Shown here piece after piece: positions 32,855-33,857 of a stretch of DNA of 33,857 nt. The DNA comes from an uncultured Collinsella sp. (lineage in GTDB: Bacteria > Actinomycetota > Coriobacteriia > Coriobacteriales > Coriobacteriaceae). Under the pieces are notes generated by a model. The model was given only the letters and a program-made list of their open reading frames with translations. It made no database searches and had not been told where the DNA came from. Both the position numbers and the translations under genes were made by a program. The DNA is taken from positions 1 through 33,857 of the forward strand of contig UQXA01000023.1 of assembly GCA_900544865.1 (NCBI GenBank), given 5' to 3'. Position 1 is the stretch's first letter. Every line of letters begins with the position of its first letter.

Positions 32855-33651
32855 AGCATCACGCCGATCGCAGCATGGCGCCCACAGGTGCCGTCCTCGT
32901 TACGGTAGGAATAAAAGCGGTCGTTCTGACGCACGGTCGAAAGCTGGGTATCCACGATATTATCCGCGTCGACACCGACATCTACCAGCGCCTCGCGAAT
33001 GGCAGCGGAAAGATCGAGCATGCGAGAGGTATTCGCATCGATGCAAGAGAACTCGGCGGCAAAGCGATCCATGAGTTCCTGGGATACCTCATATTCGTCA
33101 CCCAAGATATGGGGGCCGATATAGGCGGAAACGTCGCTCGCATCGCAACCGGCAGCATCGCAAAGCGCCTGGCACGCCTTGGCGGAAATACGTGCAATCG
33201 TGCCCTTCCAACCGGAGTGCACCACGGCAAATCCGCCGGGGGCCACCAGCACCACGGGAACGCAGTCGGCAAAGCAGAGCAGCACGGGCACGTTATGCGC
33301 CGTGCAGACGATGGCATCACAGCCCTCGGCAATCTGCTCGCGAACGTCCTCAAGGTCATCGGCGCCGTTCGAGGTCACCGCAACGATATGATCACCATGG
33401 ACCTGATTGGGAACGAGCAGGTTGTGCTCGCACTCGGCGGCACCCATAGCCTCGAGCGCACGACGACGATTTTCTTGAACAGCAAAGGGGTCATCGCCAA
33501 CATGCGAGCCCAAGTTGAGTGAGGAGTACGCATCTTCGGAAACGCCACCGGCACGCTCGGTGAAGGCAAAGCGAACATCGGATGTCGCGCCCTCCACCAA
33601 CGTAACTCCATCATGGTCGACACGCGAAACTTTGTCCGCACGTGCTGCCAT
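32851..33651 (-). CDS. pgeF: Purine nucleoside phosphorylase YfiH/LACC1 family
   Basis: A 266-residue protein of the YfiH (DUF152, LACC1, formerly multicopper polyphenol oxidase) family. Members bind zinc and act on purine nucleosides as phosphorylases and adenosine deaminases, or edit peptidoglycan precursors (PgeF). The zinc ligands are visible: His in LVPNQVHGDHIV near 88, Cys in LLCFADCVPVVLV near 129, and His in FAVVHSGWKGTIARI near 146. DTQLSTVRQNDRFYSYRNEDGTCGRHAAIG near the end is also typical. AGGAGG precedes the ATG at seven bases. It is the first gene before pstS and overlaps it, so it leads the phosphate operon, an unusual place for this gene. Confidence 0.9.
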   Translation of the reverse strand: MAARADKVSRVDHDGVTLVEGATSDVRFAFTERAGGVSEDAYSSLNLGSHVGDDPFAVQENRRRALEAMGAAECEHNLLVPNQVHGDHIVAVTSNGADDLEDVREQIAEGCDAIVCTAHNVPVLLCFADCVPVVLVAPGGFAVVHSGWKGTIARISAKACQALCDAAGCDASDVSAYIGPHILGDEYEVSQELMDRFAAEFSCIDANTSRMLDLSAAIREALVDVGVDADNIVDTQLSTVRQNDRFYSYRNEDGTCGRHAAIGVML

Positions 33652-33756
33652 ACTAAAGCCTCCTAATAACACAAGTACCGCGGCATCGCCGCTACAGCCC
33701 GCGTTTATACGGCTGTCATACTTCTCTAAAAGGATACCTGCTGCGCTGGAGGCAAT

Positions 33757-33774
33757 CGTAAAGGGAACGTAAAG
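33757..33774 (-). promoter_or_regulatory. Pho-box-like direct repeat
   Basis: On the minus strand CTTTACG occurs twice with an 11-base period (33768-33774 then 33757-33763). PhoB/PhoP operators of Gram-positive and actinobacterial species consist of direct repeats with this period. It lies 106 bases before the pgeF ATG. TATAAA (about 33704-33709) could be the -10. Confidence 0.45.
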
Positions 33775-33823
33775 AGATTGGAGGTTCTAGTTTACAAAGT
33801 CGAAATCAGAACCACCCTTAAAA

Positions 33824-33857
33824 CTGTCTCTTATACACATCTCCGAGCCCACGAGAC
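33824..33857. other. Nextera/Tn5 sequencing adapter (artefact)
   Basis: The last 34 bases match the Nextera transposase adapter as read through from an insert: the 19-base Tn5 mosaic end CTGTCTCTTATACACATCT, then CCGAGCCCACGAGAC, the start of the index-side adapter. This is not genomic. The true sequence ends at 33823. Confidence 0.98.

Overview
This window reads as chromosomal DNA of a high-G+C, gut-type actinobacterium, most likely a member of Coriobacteriia close to Collinsella. That placement is an inference from codon use, gene content and gene order (type A RNase P RNA, a four-domain S1 protein, a yggS-sepF-yggT-divIVA division cluster, a short-form ThiC behind a TPP riboswitch). No single marker here proves the genus. 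Almost everything is housekeeping. I see no phage, insertion sequence, CRISPR array or tRNA. The last 34 bases (33824-33857) are Nextera/Tn5 sequencing adapter, so the biological sequence ends at 33823.

Layout. 1-2022: a structured repeat element, rnpB (RNase P RNA, minus), a possible small RNA (plus) and rpsA (minus, TTG start). 2338-5901: a HAD hydrolase, a second copy of the structured repeat, a cysteine desulfidase-family gene (minus), rpiB (plus) and ndk (minus). 6286-9467: argH, a 56-residue small gene and argG, all minus (last steps of arginine synthesis). 10022-16883: a Cof-type HAD phosphatase, a long perfect hairpin, polA (minus), an M18 aminopeptidase and yaaA (plus), and a membrane-anchored unknown (minus). 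16952-19402: TPP riboswitch, thiC and thiD (pyrimidine branch of thiamine synthesis). 19403-22758: tandem hairpins, then SGNH hydrolase, a PARG-like macrodomain protein, a Bax-inhibitor-1 protein and an unknown, all minus. 23008-24748: a PiT phosphate transporter with its DUF47 partner. 25035-25565: a small nitroreductase behind a GT-rich tract. 25733-28295 (minus): yggS, sepF, yggT, divIVA. 28415-33651 (minus): pgeF-pstS-pstC-pstA-pstB-phoU, a phosphate operon led by a purine nucleoside phosphorylase-family gene, with an 11-nt direct repeat upstream that resembles a Pho box.

The most unusual material is between the genes. Two ~114-nt elements (50-164 and 3144-3257) share a conserved core with paired TTGAAAG motifs, while their 15-bp closing stems differ in sequence and stay fully paired: covariation that points to a selected structure. 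A second set of long hairpins (10861-10990 and 24773-24851) has unrelated perfect arms but a similar apical core. A tandem pair of hairpins lies at 19458-19588. Within genes, the PARG-like protein lacks the second glutamate of its QEE signature, and yggT has no ATG, GTG or TTG at the start its ribosome binding site indicates.
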